Translations under genes and position numbers: made by a program | Shown: piece after piece, positions 51,951 through 59,576 of the stretch | How the letters are laid out: each line of letters starts with the position of its first letter | Position numbering within the stretch: position 1 is the stretch's first letter | Assembly: GCF_001421805.1 (NCBI RefSeq) | Contig: NZ_LMLC01000001.1 | Span: forward strand, 186,001-250,000 | Length of the DNA: 64,000 nt | Direction of reading: 5' to 3' | Source of the DNA: Sphingomonas sp. Leaf34 | GTDB lineage: Bacteria; Pseudomonadota; Alphaproteobacteria; Sphingomonadales; Sphingomonadaceae | The notes under the pieces: generated by a model | Told to the model about the DNA's origin: nothing | The model's input: the letters and a program-made list of their open reading frames with translations, nothing else | Database searches by the model: none

Positions 51951-54350
51951 GTGATCCTGACTCGCACCTTGCTCCTCGCGCTGCTCGCCAGCGTGTCCGT
52001 CCCCGCGCTCGCCCAGACCGTGACGCCGACCCTCGACCAATTGAGCAGCTCGGCGCCCAAGCTCAAGGCCGACAGCAGCGGGTATGAGGATCTCGACATA
52101 CGCCAGGCGGTTCCCTCGGGGGGCAAGGGCGGGATCAGGGTACAATATATACCCGACGACGCATTGGCACTGCCGCTCGATTCGACCGGCGCCGTGGTCA
52201 AGCTTCGCCCGCGCGGTCTCCCCGCTGCCGACATCACCTGCACGTACAGCCCCGTTGCGCAAATCCTCTCCCCAGCGACCAGCGGCAAATGCTTCTTCCG
52301 GACGTTCGGCGGCGCTGGCGACATGGTGCAGATCCATCATTTCGGCCTGCTACAGCGCAGCGATGAGATCCACTACTCGATCACCGGCGTTCAGGGCGCG
52401 GTGCCGGGGTTCACCGTCCTCCCGTTTGACAGCGACACCGCATTCGCCGGTGCGAAGCCGATACCGAACGTCGGCCGCAATCCGGCGCGCCTCGTCCTCG
52501 TCTTCGACAAATCGGGCAGCATGGACTGGTCGGCCAAGCCGGCAGGCGATCCGGGCTGCGGCGCCTTTTTCTCGCCGGTGCCGGCGTGCCGCCGGTGGAA
52601 CATTCTCAACGATGCGGCCGCGCAGATGGCTAATGTCGCCAAGGCCTATGCCACACCGGGCGACGAACTCGGCGTCGTCTTCTTCGACTCCACCGCCAGC
52701 AATACCGGCGGTCTCGCGGGGATGAATACGATCACCCTGGACGCCGCGCTCGGTGCCATCGGCGCGCGTGCCCCCGGCGGCAGCACGTCGATTGGCGCAG
52801 GGGTCGAAAATCTCAAGGCCCCGCTGCTGAGTAACGCCGCGGCACATCAAAACACCGTCCTGCTGTTTACCGACGGAGAACAGAATACCGCGCCATTCCT
52901 GACATCCGACGGCACGCAGTTGCTAATCAATCCCACCCAGAACCTGCCGTTCGGGACGCCATGGGTTGGCATGGCACCGGTGTCGCTGTGCCCCTTCAGG
53001 CTGCGCACCGACGATCCCGCCGGCCCCGGCGGCACGACGACGCTCCAGCAGATCGCGGATAATGGCTGCGGTGGCCTGATGGGATCGCCCGCGACCCTCA
53101 AAACGCCTGCAGATCTGATCACTTTCTTTCTCCAGGTGCTCGACAAGACGTTGGTCGGCGACAAGCTGGAGCTCATTTCGATCACGCACGGTGCAGCGCG
53201 CGCGCGCTCGCGGATCGCCAACCCGACCGTCCTGCGCCGACTGGGCAATGGCGTGTCGATCCCGTTCCACACCAGCGCGCAGGACGGGGCAGTGACGCTA
53301 CTGCTCAATTGGTCGTCGCCGGGGGACGACACCATGCCGTCAGACCTTAAGATCAGCAAAGACGGTATCGACTTCGACCCCTTGCGCGATCGCAACGTCG
53401 TCCTCGCGCGCGGAAAGGATCATCTCGTAATGACTCTGCGCGCGCCCTTCTGCAACGATCGGCGCCAATGCGTGAAGCCCGCCGGCGACTGGTCGCTGGG
53501 CTTCGTTGCCGGCGGTCAGCAGGGACCCGCGCTGAACCACAGCCTGTTCGTACTGGGCGACAACGCGACGCTCGCCTCGGACTTCAAGGTCGACCAGCCG
53601 GCTCCCGGCATTGGCAAGCCGCTGCGCCTGACCGCTAGGCTGACTGACGCTGGCCGCCCCGTCAGCAAACTCGCGGCGGGATCGGTCTACGCGCTGATCG
53701 GCGGCCCCACCGCCAGCCTCGGAACGATCCTGTCGAAATCGCCGGTCCGACCGCAAGGCAGGAAGGAGCGTGACCCGGTCAGCCTGGCGGGCGCGAAAGC
53801 GGCAGCGATGTTCGCGGCAGGCGACAAGGGCATCGTCGCCGCCACCGCGTTCAACGGTCAGTTGAAGGTGCCGCTAAAGGAAACCACCCGCGGCGTCTAC
53901 ACCGCGCAAACGCCCGCGCCGTTCGAGGGGGTGTACCGCGTCACCTTCATGGTCGACGCCAAGACGCCGCTCAACGGCCCGTTCCAGCGAATCTACACGA
54001 CCGATCGCTATGTCGGTGTCGCGATCGATGCCGCAACGACGCTGGCAAACACGACGATCGGCGCAGGAAGTTTCAACGCCTGTCCGCGTGGCCGCTGCAT
54101 ATCGGTCCAGGTGCGCCCGGTCGATCAGCGCGGGAACCTGACCGGTCCCGGCAAGGGTGCGCTGTTCAGCGTCGACCCGAAACGCGCGATGATCGCCGAG
54201 GTGATCGACCGGCTCGATGGCAGCTACGCGCTCACGATCGCCTTGATCGACCCGACCGCGCTGCCCGATCTCATCATCGGCGGGGCCGCAAAGGTCGTTC
54301 TGCCGCTGGCGTCGGTAACCAAGCGCGCGGGCGGAAAATCACCGCGGTGA
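51951..54350 (+). CDS. Secreted von Willebrand factor A domain protein
   Basis: 799 residues from a GTG at 51951 with CAGGGAGAA upstream. A clear signal peptide (ILTRTLLLALLASVSVPALA) is followed by about 150 beta-rich residues. The vWA domain begins ARLVLVFDKSGSM (residue ~180): the metal-binding D-x-S-x-S, the Thr in GGSTSIGAG and the Asp in VLLFTDGEQN make a full MIDAS site. After residue 400 the chain is rich in beta-sandwich-like modules (FHTSAQDGAVTLLLNWSSPG, VYRVTFMVDAKTPLN). It is the last gene of the run, 62 bases after the DUF6519 gene. It would be exported by Sec, unlike the other operon products. Possibly a receptor, anchor or release factor for the particle; this is inferred. Confidence 0.8.
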   Translation: MILTRTLLLALLASVSVPALAQTVTPTLDQLSSSAPKLKADSSGYEDLDIRQAVPSGGKGGIRVQYIPDDALALPLDSTGAVVKLRPRGLPAADITCTYSPVAQILSPATSGKCFFRTFGGAGDMVQIHHFGLLQRSDEIHYSITGVQGAVPGFTVLPFDSDTAFAGAKPIPNVGRNPARLVLVFDKSGSMDWSAKPAGDPGCGAFFSPVPACRRWNILNDAAAQMANVAKAYATPGDELGVVFFDSTASNTGGLAGMNTITLDAALGAIGARAPGGSTSIGAGVENLKAPLLSNAAAHQNTVLLFTDGEQNTAPFLTSDGTQLLINPTQNLPFGTPWVGMAPVSLCPFRLRTDDPAGPGGTTTLQQIADNGCGGLMGSPATLKTPADLITFFLQVLDKTLVGDKLELISITHGAARARSRIANPTVLRRLGNGVSIPFHTSAQDGAVTLLLNWSSPGDDTMPSDLKISKDGIDFDPLRDRNVVLARGKDHLVMTLRAPFCNDRRQCVKPAGDWSLGFVAGGQQGPALNHSLFVLGDNATLASDFKVDQPAPGIGKPLRLTARLTDAGRPVSKLAAGSVYALIGGPTASLGTILSKSPVRPQGRKERDPVSLAGAKAAAMFAAGDKGIVAATAFNGQLKVPLKETTRGVYTAQTPAPFEGVYRVTFMVDAKTPLNGPFQRIYTTDRYVGVAIDAATTLANTTIGAGSFNACPRGRCISVQVRPVDQRGNLTGPGKGALFSVDPKRAMIAEVIDRLDGSYALTIALIDPTALPDLIIGGAAKVVLPLASVTKRAGGKSPR

Positions 54351-54695
54351 TCGGCGCCGGTGAGGCCGCGACGCGCGGTGCTTTCCTGGCGTCTCGGCGC
54401 TCCAGGTCGGTGCGCCGCGCACGCGCGCGGCCCACGGCACCAACTCGGCCGGCGACGCGCGCGTTGCGGCCGTCGCGCGACGGCGGCGAGGCGCTCGGGG
54501 GCGCCGGACATCGGGGGTTCGTTGCGCGTGTACGAATGATCGACCCGCGTCGCCAAGTCGGCGACGGTCCGTACATCGTGACGCGGCATGCCGCGCAGTG
54601 GAACCGTAGCCGGCGACCGCCCCTGGCCACCGGCGTGCCCGCTGCGCCTACAGGCGAGACGAGCGCAAGGCACAGCACCGGTCGCCGCTATGGCG
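54351..54695. other. Convergent non-coding spacer
   Basis: About 345 GC-rich bases between the plus-strand vWA gene and the minus-strand GH43 gene. Overlapping short frames exist on both strands without a ribosome site or recognisable motif. No T-run terminator was found. Confidence 0.4.
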
Positions 54696-56045
54696 TCATC
54701 GGATCGTCCACTCCCAGACGCCAGCGCCGCTCGGCACGGTCAGCCGCAGATAGCGGGTGGGTGCGGCATGATGCAGCACGATCGGCGATCCGCTCGCCGT
54801 CGTCTGCGCCACGCGGCGCCACGTCCGGCTATCCGCCGACGCCTCGATCGACAGCGCATAGCGACGGATCGGATACTCCATCCGCACGAGGCTCTCGCGC
54901 ACCGTTCGCCCCGTGCCGAGATCGGCGACCAGTGTAGCGGGGCCGCCAGGCCTGGGCCGCCACAGTGTCGCATAATTGTCGTCCGCCGCGCGCACCGGGC
55001 CGTGGAGCGCGTCAGCCCCCGCGCCGCGCGCGGTCCAGCGCAGCCCGGCATCGCGCCGTGCCGCAAACCCGGCGACCGCGCCGCCCTGCCCCGGCAGCAC
55101 GGTCGCGATCGTACCGTCGTCGTGGATCGTCAGCGGGTCGACCGCGACCTGACGGAGCACGGCGTCGCCGGCTTGTGGGAATGGCAGGCCCTGGCGATGA
55201 TACAGGATGTACGCTTGGCCGTTCGATCGGAAGATGGCGTGATGCCCCGGACTGATCACGTCATGCGCGCGATCGGTCGACAGGATCGGACTGTTGGCGG
55301 CCTCGCGAAACGGCCCGAACGGCGTGTCGCCGATCGCGTACCGGACCTTGTACGTGTCCTCGGTCGTCTTGCCGTCGCTGTAGGTCAGCACATAGTGTTT
55401 TCCGGCGCGGACCATGAACGGCGCCTCGAAATACTGCGGCGGGGTGACGTCCTTCGGCGTGCCGTCGAACGTGACCATGTCCGGCTTCAGCTTGACGACG
55501 AAGCAATGCCCGTTGGTCCAGTTCAGGCCCGATCCCCAATAGAGATAGGCCTGGCCATCGTCGTCGATGAACGCCTCGGCATCGATCATGTGGTATCTGG
55601 GATCGAACGCCTTGGCGACCAGCGGCTTGCCGCCATGCGCGTCGCGCCACGGCCCGGCGGGCGACGGTGCGGTGCCGACCCAGATCTCGCTGCCGACCGA
55701 GACATACATGAACCAGCGCCCATCGCGCGTCTTGACGACCGAGGGCGCCCAGACTTTGGAATCCCCCGAACTCGGGCTGCTCGCCGCCGCCTTGGTCGGC
55801 CAGGCAGGCGTCGAGAAGCGCCAGTCGCGACCGTTGGTCGAGGTCCATAGCGCGAGCCGATCGTCTCCCCAGGGATCGATCGTTGCAAAGATATACCAGC
55901 GCCCCTCGTCATGAACGATCGAGGGATCCGCGAAATAGCCGGGCAGCAACGGATTGCGCGTCGATGCGGCATCCAAACGCGGCGCAGGCGCATCGGCGGC
56001 AGTCAGCACGGTCGCGGCGGCAGCCAGCAGAGCAATTCGGATCAT
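54696..56045 (-). CDS. Glycoside hydrolase family 43 with C-terminal discoidin-like domain
   Basis: 449 residues; start at 56045 overlaps the upstream gene stop (ATGA). A signal peptide (LLAAAATVLTAADA) is followed by a five-blade propeller: the catalytic base Asp in PGYFADPSIVHDEGRWYIF (residue 40), the second Asp in HMIDAEAFIDDDGQAYLYWG, and the Glu acid in YFEAPFMVRAGKHYVLTYSD. Residues 330-449 (DNYATLWRPRPGGPATLVAD, LSIEASADSRTWRRVAQT, TRYLRLTVP) form an F5/8 type C-like sugar-binding domain. GH43 enzymes with this architecture remove arabinose, xylose or galactose side groups. A longer frame to 56285 lies inside the upstream gene and is rejected. Confidence 0.85.
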   Translation of the reverse strand: MIRIALLAAAATVLTAADAPAPRLDAASTRNPLLPGYFADPSIVHDEGRWYIFATIDPWGDDRLALWTSTNGRDWRFSTPAWPTKAAASSPSSGDSKVWAPSVVKTRDGRWFMYVSVGSEIWVGTAPSPAGPWRDAHGGKPLVAKAFDPRYHMIDAEAFIDDDGQAYLYWGSGLNWTNGHCFVVKLKPDMVTFDGTPKDVTPPQYFEAPFMVRAGKHYVLTYSDGKTTEDTYKVRYAIGDTPFGPFREAANSPILSTDRAHDVISPGHHAIFRSNGQAYILYHRQGLPFPQAGDAVLRQVAVDPLTIHDDGTIATVLPGQGGAVAGFAARRDAGLRWTARGAGADALHGPVRAADDNYATLWRPRPGGPATLVADLGTGRTVRESLVRMEYPIRRYALSIEASADSRTWRRVAQTTASGSPIVLHHAAPTRYLRLTVPSGAGVWEWTIR

Positions 56046-57145
56046 AGAGTCTCCAGCGACCAGCGGTCGCGCCAGTGCAGGATCGGGCGATCGCCCTCCC
56101 ATTCGATCGGCAGCCACACGTACCGACCGTCGATCGCGTTCTTCGGACGCCAGATGTCCGCCATGAACACGAACCGCTCGCGGCCGGTCGTGTCCGGACA
56201 CGGCAGGACGAAACTGCTCTGCCCGCCAAAGGTCGTCGCGACTTGCGCCGGCGTGCCGCGCACCGGATTGCCCAGCGACGTCCACGGCCCTTCGATTCGA
56301 TCGGCAACGAACGACCGTGCAGGATTGGGCGCCCAGCCGGTGAGCCCCGAGGTGATCATATAATAGCGTCCGCGCGCGCGAAAAATCGCGGGTGCCTCAT
56401 TCGCACCACCGGGCAGCAACCGCCAATAACGCCCATCATGCGCGGTGAGATCGGGTCGCAAGCGTGCCGCCTGCAGCGTGCGGTTCTCCTCCGACGCATA
56501 GACGTGCCAGGCGGCGCCTTCGGCATCGACGAAGAGCGTCATGTCGCGCGCCATCTGCCCGCCGGGGCGGTCGCGGACGAGATGGCTGTCGGTCTGGGCT
56601 TTGTCCGCTGCGGTCACGTCGACCGGCCACTGCCCCGGATCGACGCGGCCCGATCGGAGGAAGCGGTATGGCCCGGTCACCCGGTCGGCGACCGCAACCC
56701 CCGCGCGAGCCGCGGCATAGCCCTGCCCCTTCAGCTCGAGGTGAAACCACATCACGAACCGTCCCGACACCGGATCGCGCAGGACCTTGGGCCGCTCGAT
56801 CACGCACCCGCGGACGATCTCGCTGGTGGGATCGTCCGAGACGGCAAGCGCGATACCCTCGTCGCGCCAGTCGTACAGATTGGCCGAGCTGTAGACGTGG
56901 ACACCGACCTGCGCGACATTGCCGCCCTCGCCCGCGGTCTTGTGCTCGCCGAACCAGTACCATCGGTCGCCGTGCCGCAGCAGTCCGCCGCCATGCGCGT
57001 TGATGTGCACGCCGCGATCGTCGGGCCAGAGCGCGCCGGGCGTGAACGCCGCTATTGGCGGTCGGGCGGACGCTGACGTCGAGGCATGTCCTGCGGCCAG
57101 CGTTGCGATGCCCCCTGCGATCAGGTCGCGACGGTTCGGCTGCAT
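56042..57145 (-). CDS. GH43-type glycosidase, exo-1,3-galactanase-like, Tat exported
   Basis: 367 residues with a twin-arginine-like signal (NRRDLIAGGIATLAAG). The start VHINAHGGGLLRHGDRWYWF, GEHK is the opening of GH43 subfamily 24 exo-beta-1,3-galactanase-type enzymes; blade-like repeats continue with SGRFVMWFHLE, RDMTLFVDAEGAAWHVYASE, NEAPAIFRARGRYYMITSGL and TFGGQSSFVLP. Known members remove galactose from the beta-1,3-galactan backbone of arabinogalactan. It is translated with the downstream GH43 gene. A FadR-type palindrome (57246-57256) lies about 100 bases upstream. Exact subfamily is inferred. Confidence 0.78.
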   Translation of the reverse strand: MQPNRRDLIAGGIATLAAGHASTSASARPPIAAFTPGALWPDDRGVHINAHGGGLLRHGDRWYWFGEHKTAGEGGNVAQVGVHVYSSANLYDWRDEGIALAVSDDPTSEIVRGCVIERPKVLRDPVSGRFVMWFHLELKGQGYAAARAGVAVADRVTGPYRFLRSGRVDPGQWPVDVTAADKAQTDSHLVRDRPGGQMARDMTLFVDAEGAAWHVYASEENRTLQAARLRPDLTAHDGRYWRLLPGGANEAPAIFRARGRYYMITSGLTGWAPNPARSFVADRIEGPWTSLGNPVRGTPAQVATTFGGQSSFVLPCPDTTGRERFVFMADIWRPKNAIDGRYVWLPIEWEGDRPILHWRDRWSLETL

Positions 57146-57245
57146 CCTATGCCGTCCCGGGCGCGCGGGGGGAATGTGCGGTGCCGATCAGACTGTTCGA
57201 ACGCCTCACCCGATCCTCCGATACCACAAACGACAGACCCCTATT

Positions 57246-57256
57246 TTGTCTGACAT
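57246..57256. promoter_or_regulatory. Candidate GntR/FadR-type operator upstream of the GH43 operon
   Basis: TTGTCTGACAT is an imperfect palindrome TTGT-n3-ACA. It resembles TTGTAGGACAA at 62506-62516, and both lie about 100 bases upstream of a minus-strand start. Likely bound by the GntR regulator at 62587. Confidence 0.55.
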
Positions 57257-57272
57257 TATCGCCGTCCATCCG

Positions 57273-58787
57273 CTATGCAATCGATCTCGCGCAGTGGCGG
57301 GCGATAAATTGCTCGTGCGGCGGCATCCGCGTCGCCGCGGCCGCGGTGACCGCAGCCATCCGCGCCAGCCGGGTGCGCGCCTCGTCCGCCGACAGGCTCG
57401 CGGCGAGTGGGTCGAACCCGTTCGCGCACAGCCCCTGCCCGTCCATCACCGCGAGCCAGCTCGTCTTGGTGAACAGGTCGTCCGCCTCGCGGAACACGCG
57501 TCCGGTCGCCTGATAGATGCGGATCCGTTCGGCAAGCGTCTCGGGTACCGCCATCGTTCGGACATGGTCCCAATAGGGTGTGTCGTCACGCTGCGTCGCG
57601 TGGAAGTGCAGGATGATGAAATCACGGATGCTGTCATACTCCGCGATCATCAGCCTATTGTAGCGACGGATGTCCGCCGCCTCGAAATCGCGGGTCGGCA
57701 GCATTTCGAGGAGTCGCGCTATCCCGGCCTGGATCAGGTGGATGCTGGTCGATTCGAGCGGTTCGAGAAACCCGCTCGACAGCCCGAGCCCGACGCAGTT
57801 CTTGACCCAGAAGGCGTCGCGTCGCCCGGTCCGGAACCGCAGCGCCCTGGGTTCCGCTAGCGGTTCGCCGTCGAGACTGGCGAGCAATGTCGCGATCGCC
57901 TCGTCCTCCGATAGATGACCGCTGGCGAAGACATAGCCATTGCCGGTGCGGTGCTGGAGCGGAATCCGCCACTGCCAGCCGGCGGCGCGCGCGGTCGACC
58001 GCGTATAGGGGGTCGGCGGCCCGACCGGCGCGCTCGGCACCGCGACCGCGCGGTCGTTGGGCAGCCAGCGCGACCAGTCCTCATAGCCGGTGCCAAGCGT
58101 CTCGCCGAGCAGCAGCGCGCGAAACCCCGAACAGTCGACGAACAGATCCGCCGCAATCCGCTCGCCCGACGCAAGCGTCACCGTCTCGACGAATCCGTCC
58201 GCGCCGCGCACCGCGACATCGACGACGCGGCCCTCGCGCCGGACGACGCCGGTCGCCTCCGCATGGCGGCGCAGGAACCGCGCATAGAGTGAGGCGTCGA
58301 AATGATAGGCATAACCGATCCGGTGGAGCGGCGTGTTGCCGCCATCGGTGAGCGGCCGCATGAACCGGCCATCCTGCGCCGCCGCCGCGCAGATCGAATA
58401 GGCGTCGAGCGACGCCGCATCGCCCACGGCCCGCAACCGGTGCCACAGTCCCTCGAACGGCACCGCGCCGACGTCGGTGCCATAGACGCCGAACGGGTGG
58501 AAATAGCGCGCGCCCGGGCGCAACCAGTCGACGAACTCGATACCGAGCTTGAAGCTGCCCATCGTCGCGGCGACGAAGGCGTCCTCGTCGATACCGAGCA
58601 GCGCGTTGAACGCCTGGATCGGCGGAATGGTCGCCTCGCCGACGCCGACCGTGCCGATCTCCTCGGATTCGATCAGCGTTATCGCAACGTTGCGCGTGCC
58701 GAGCACATGCGCCAACGCCGCCGCCGCCATCCAGCCCGCGGTGCCCCCGCCGATGATCGCGATGCTGCGGAGCGCGCGGTCGGTCAT
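57273..58787 (-). CDS. Flavin-dependent tryptophan-halogenase family protein
   Basis: 504 residues; start at 58787 overlaps the DUF6445 gene stop (ATGA). Motifs: FAD site IAIIGGGTAGWMAAAALA (residues 9-26), GTVGVGEATIPP (46-57), a Lys at 80 in SFKLGIEF, VDCSGFRALLLG, GWQWRIPLQHRTGNGYVF with the W-x-W-x-I-P signature, and FLEPLESTSIHLIQ with the catalytic Glu. It is a paralogue of the halogenase at 16780-18279. Indole or aromatic halogenation is possible; the natural substrate is not known. It sits in the TBDR-DUF6445-halogenase set, not with SapC and cupin as in the first locus. Confidence 0.87.
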   Translation of the reverse strand: MTDRALRSIAIIGGGTAGWMAAAALAHVLGTRNVAITLIESEEIGTVGVGEATIPPIQAFNALLGIDEDAFVAATMGSFKLGIEFVDWLRPGARYFHPFGVYGTDVGAVPFEGLWHRLRAVGDAASLDAYSICAAAAQDGRFMRPLTDGGNTPLHRIGYAYHFDASLYARFLRRHAEATGVVRREGRVVDVAVRGADGFVETVTLASGERIAADLFVDCSGFRALLLGETLGTGYEDWSRWLPNDRAVAVPSAPVGPPTPYTRSTARAAGWQWRIPLQHRTGNGYVFASGHLSEDEAIATLLASLDGEPLAEPRALRFRTGRRDAFWVKNCVGLGLSSGFLEPLESTSIHLIQAGIARLLEMLPTRDFEAADIRRYNRLMIAEYDSIRDFIILHFHATQRDDTPYWDHVRTMAVPETLAERIRIYQATGRVFREADDLFTKTSWLAVMDGQGLCANGFDPLAASLSADEARTRLARMAAVTAAAATRMPPHEQFIARHCARSIA

Positions 58788-59497
58788 GCCACGAGACGAC
58801 ACTGGAGGAACAGATTGCCCGTCAACCGGCCACGGCGGGGATCCGCCGCATCGACGGCGACGGTGTCGATCAGACCCGAATGCAACAACGCCGCGCGGTA
58901 GAGGATGAGCCGGTCGGGCATCGCGGCGCAGGCGTGGATGAGATCGAATAGCGGATCGTCGACCGCGCCCGGATAGCGCGGCGGACCCTCCGTCAGCTCC
59001 GCGTCGCGCCGCTCCTGATACGGCGCGATCCGCGATGAATCGACGGTCTCGAACCCCGTGGCGCGATGGCGAAAGAATCCCGTGCCACCGTGCCGCGCGT
59101 CGCACAGATAATGCACCGTCGCGAACTGCAGACGGTCGGCAGTATCGACGTGCGGGACACATTGTGCGGGGGCCAGGTCGGCAGGATCGGTCGTCACCAG
59201 CGAGAAATTGCCGCGGGCGCGTACCGGCCTGACGGGTCCCGTGCCGAAATGCTCGGCGATCAGCGGCAGGACCTGTTGCACCATGCGATCGATATACTGG
59301 GTCGGCGCAGGTCCGAGCAGGCCGGGATAGCCGCTGCCGACCGACGCGGCGGGTGCGAAGCGCGAGCGCGTCGCAGCATAGTCGACCAGCGCATCGGCGA
59401 TGCCGGTGGCATGATCCATTGTGATCACAGGTTCGCGTTCATCGCCCACATAGTGGATCGACACCATAGGGTCGCACGTCGGCCGCGGAATCGTCAT
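58784..59497 (-). CDS. DUF6445 family protein, 2-oxoglutarate oxygenase-like
   Basis: 237 residues from an ATG at 59497; the upstream in-frame ATG at 59545 is inside a terminator hairpin and is rejected. It matches DUF6445 proteins found beside halogenases. It shows an H-x-D pair in QCVPHVDTADRLQFATVHYL (His 116, Asp 118), a distal His in RAALLHSGLID (206) and an Arg near 224, which is the usual metal and co-substrate set of Fe(II)/2-oxoglutarate oxygenases. The activity is an inference from these residues. It is coupled to the halogenase gene and takes the place of the cupin-like protein of the first locus. Confidence 0.75.
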   Translation of the reverse strand: MTIPRPTCDPMVSIHYVGDEREPVITMDHATGIADALVDYAATRSRFAPAASVGSGYPGLLGPAPTQYIDRMVQQVLPLIAEHFGTGPVRPVRARGNFSLVTTDPADLAPAQCVPHVDTADRLQFATVHYLCDARHGGTGFFRHRATGFETVDSSRIAPYQERRDAELTEGPPRYPGAVDDPLFDLIHACAAMPDRLILYRAALLHSGLIDTVAVDAADPRRGRLTGNLFLQCRLVA

Positions 59498-59514
59498 GGG
59501 CACGCGCTTATCCG

Positions 59515-59552
59515 AAAAAATGCCGACGTGGCAGGGGAACACCACGTCGGCA
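59515..59552 (-). terminator. Rho-independent terminator after the TBDR gene
   Basis: On the minus strand a perfect 11-bp stem (TGCCGACGTGG pairing with CCACGTCGGCA, 59521-59531 and 59542-59552) is followed by six T residues (59515-59520). It lies 25 bases beyond the TBDR stop and separates it from the DUF6445-halogenase genes. Confidence 0.9.
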
Positions 59553-59576
59553 GGTGGGGACGGCGGGGAAGAACGG

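Noticed and set aside
29108..54350. Prophage
   Set aside because: Sheath, tube and baseplate genes are present but no capsid, portal, terminase, integrase, holin or endolysin could be seen; the operon fits an injection system better.
29108..54350. Type VI secretion system
   Set aside because: No TssB/TssC pair, TssJLM membrane complex, ClpV or Hcp/VgrG effectors; the single phage-type sheath and gp19-type tube indicate a different class.
54224..54937. Short open frames on both strands around the convergent spacer
   Set aside because: No ribosome site, motif or coding-like composition; several overlap real genes.
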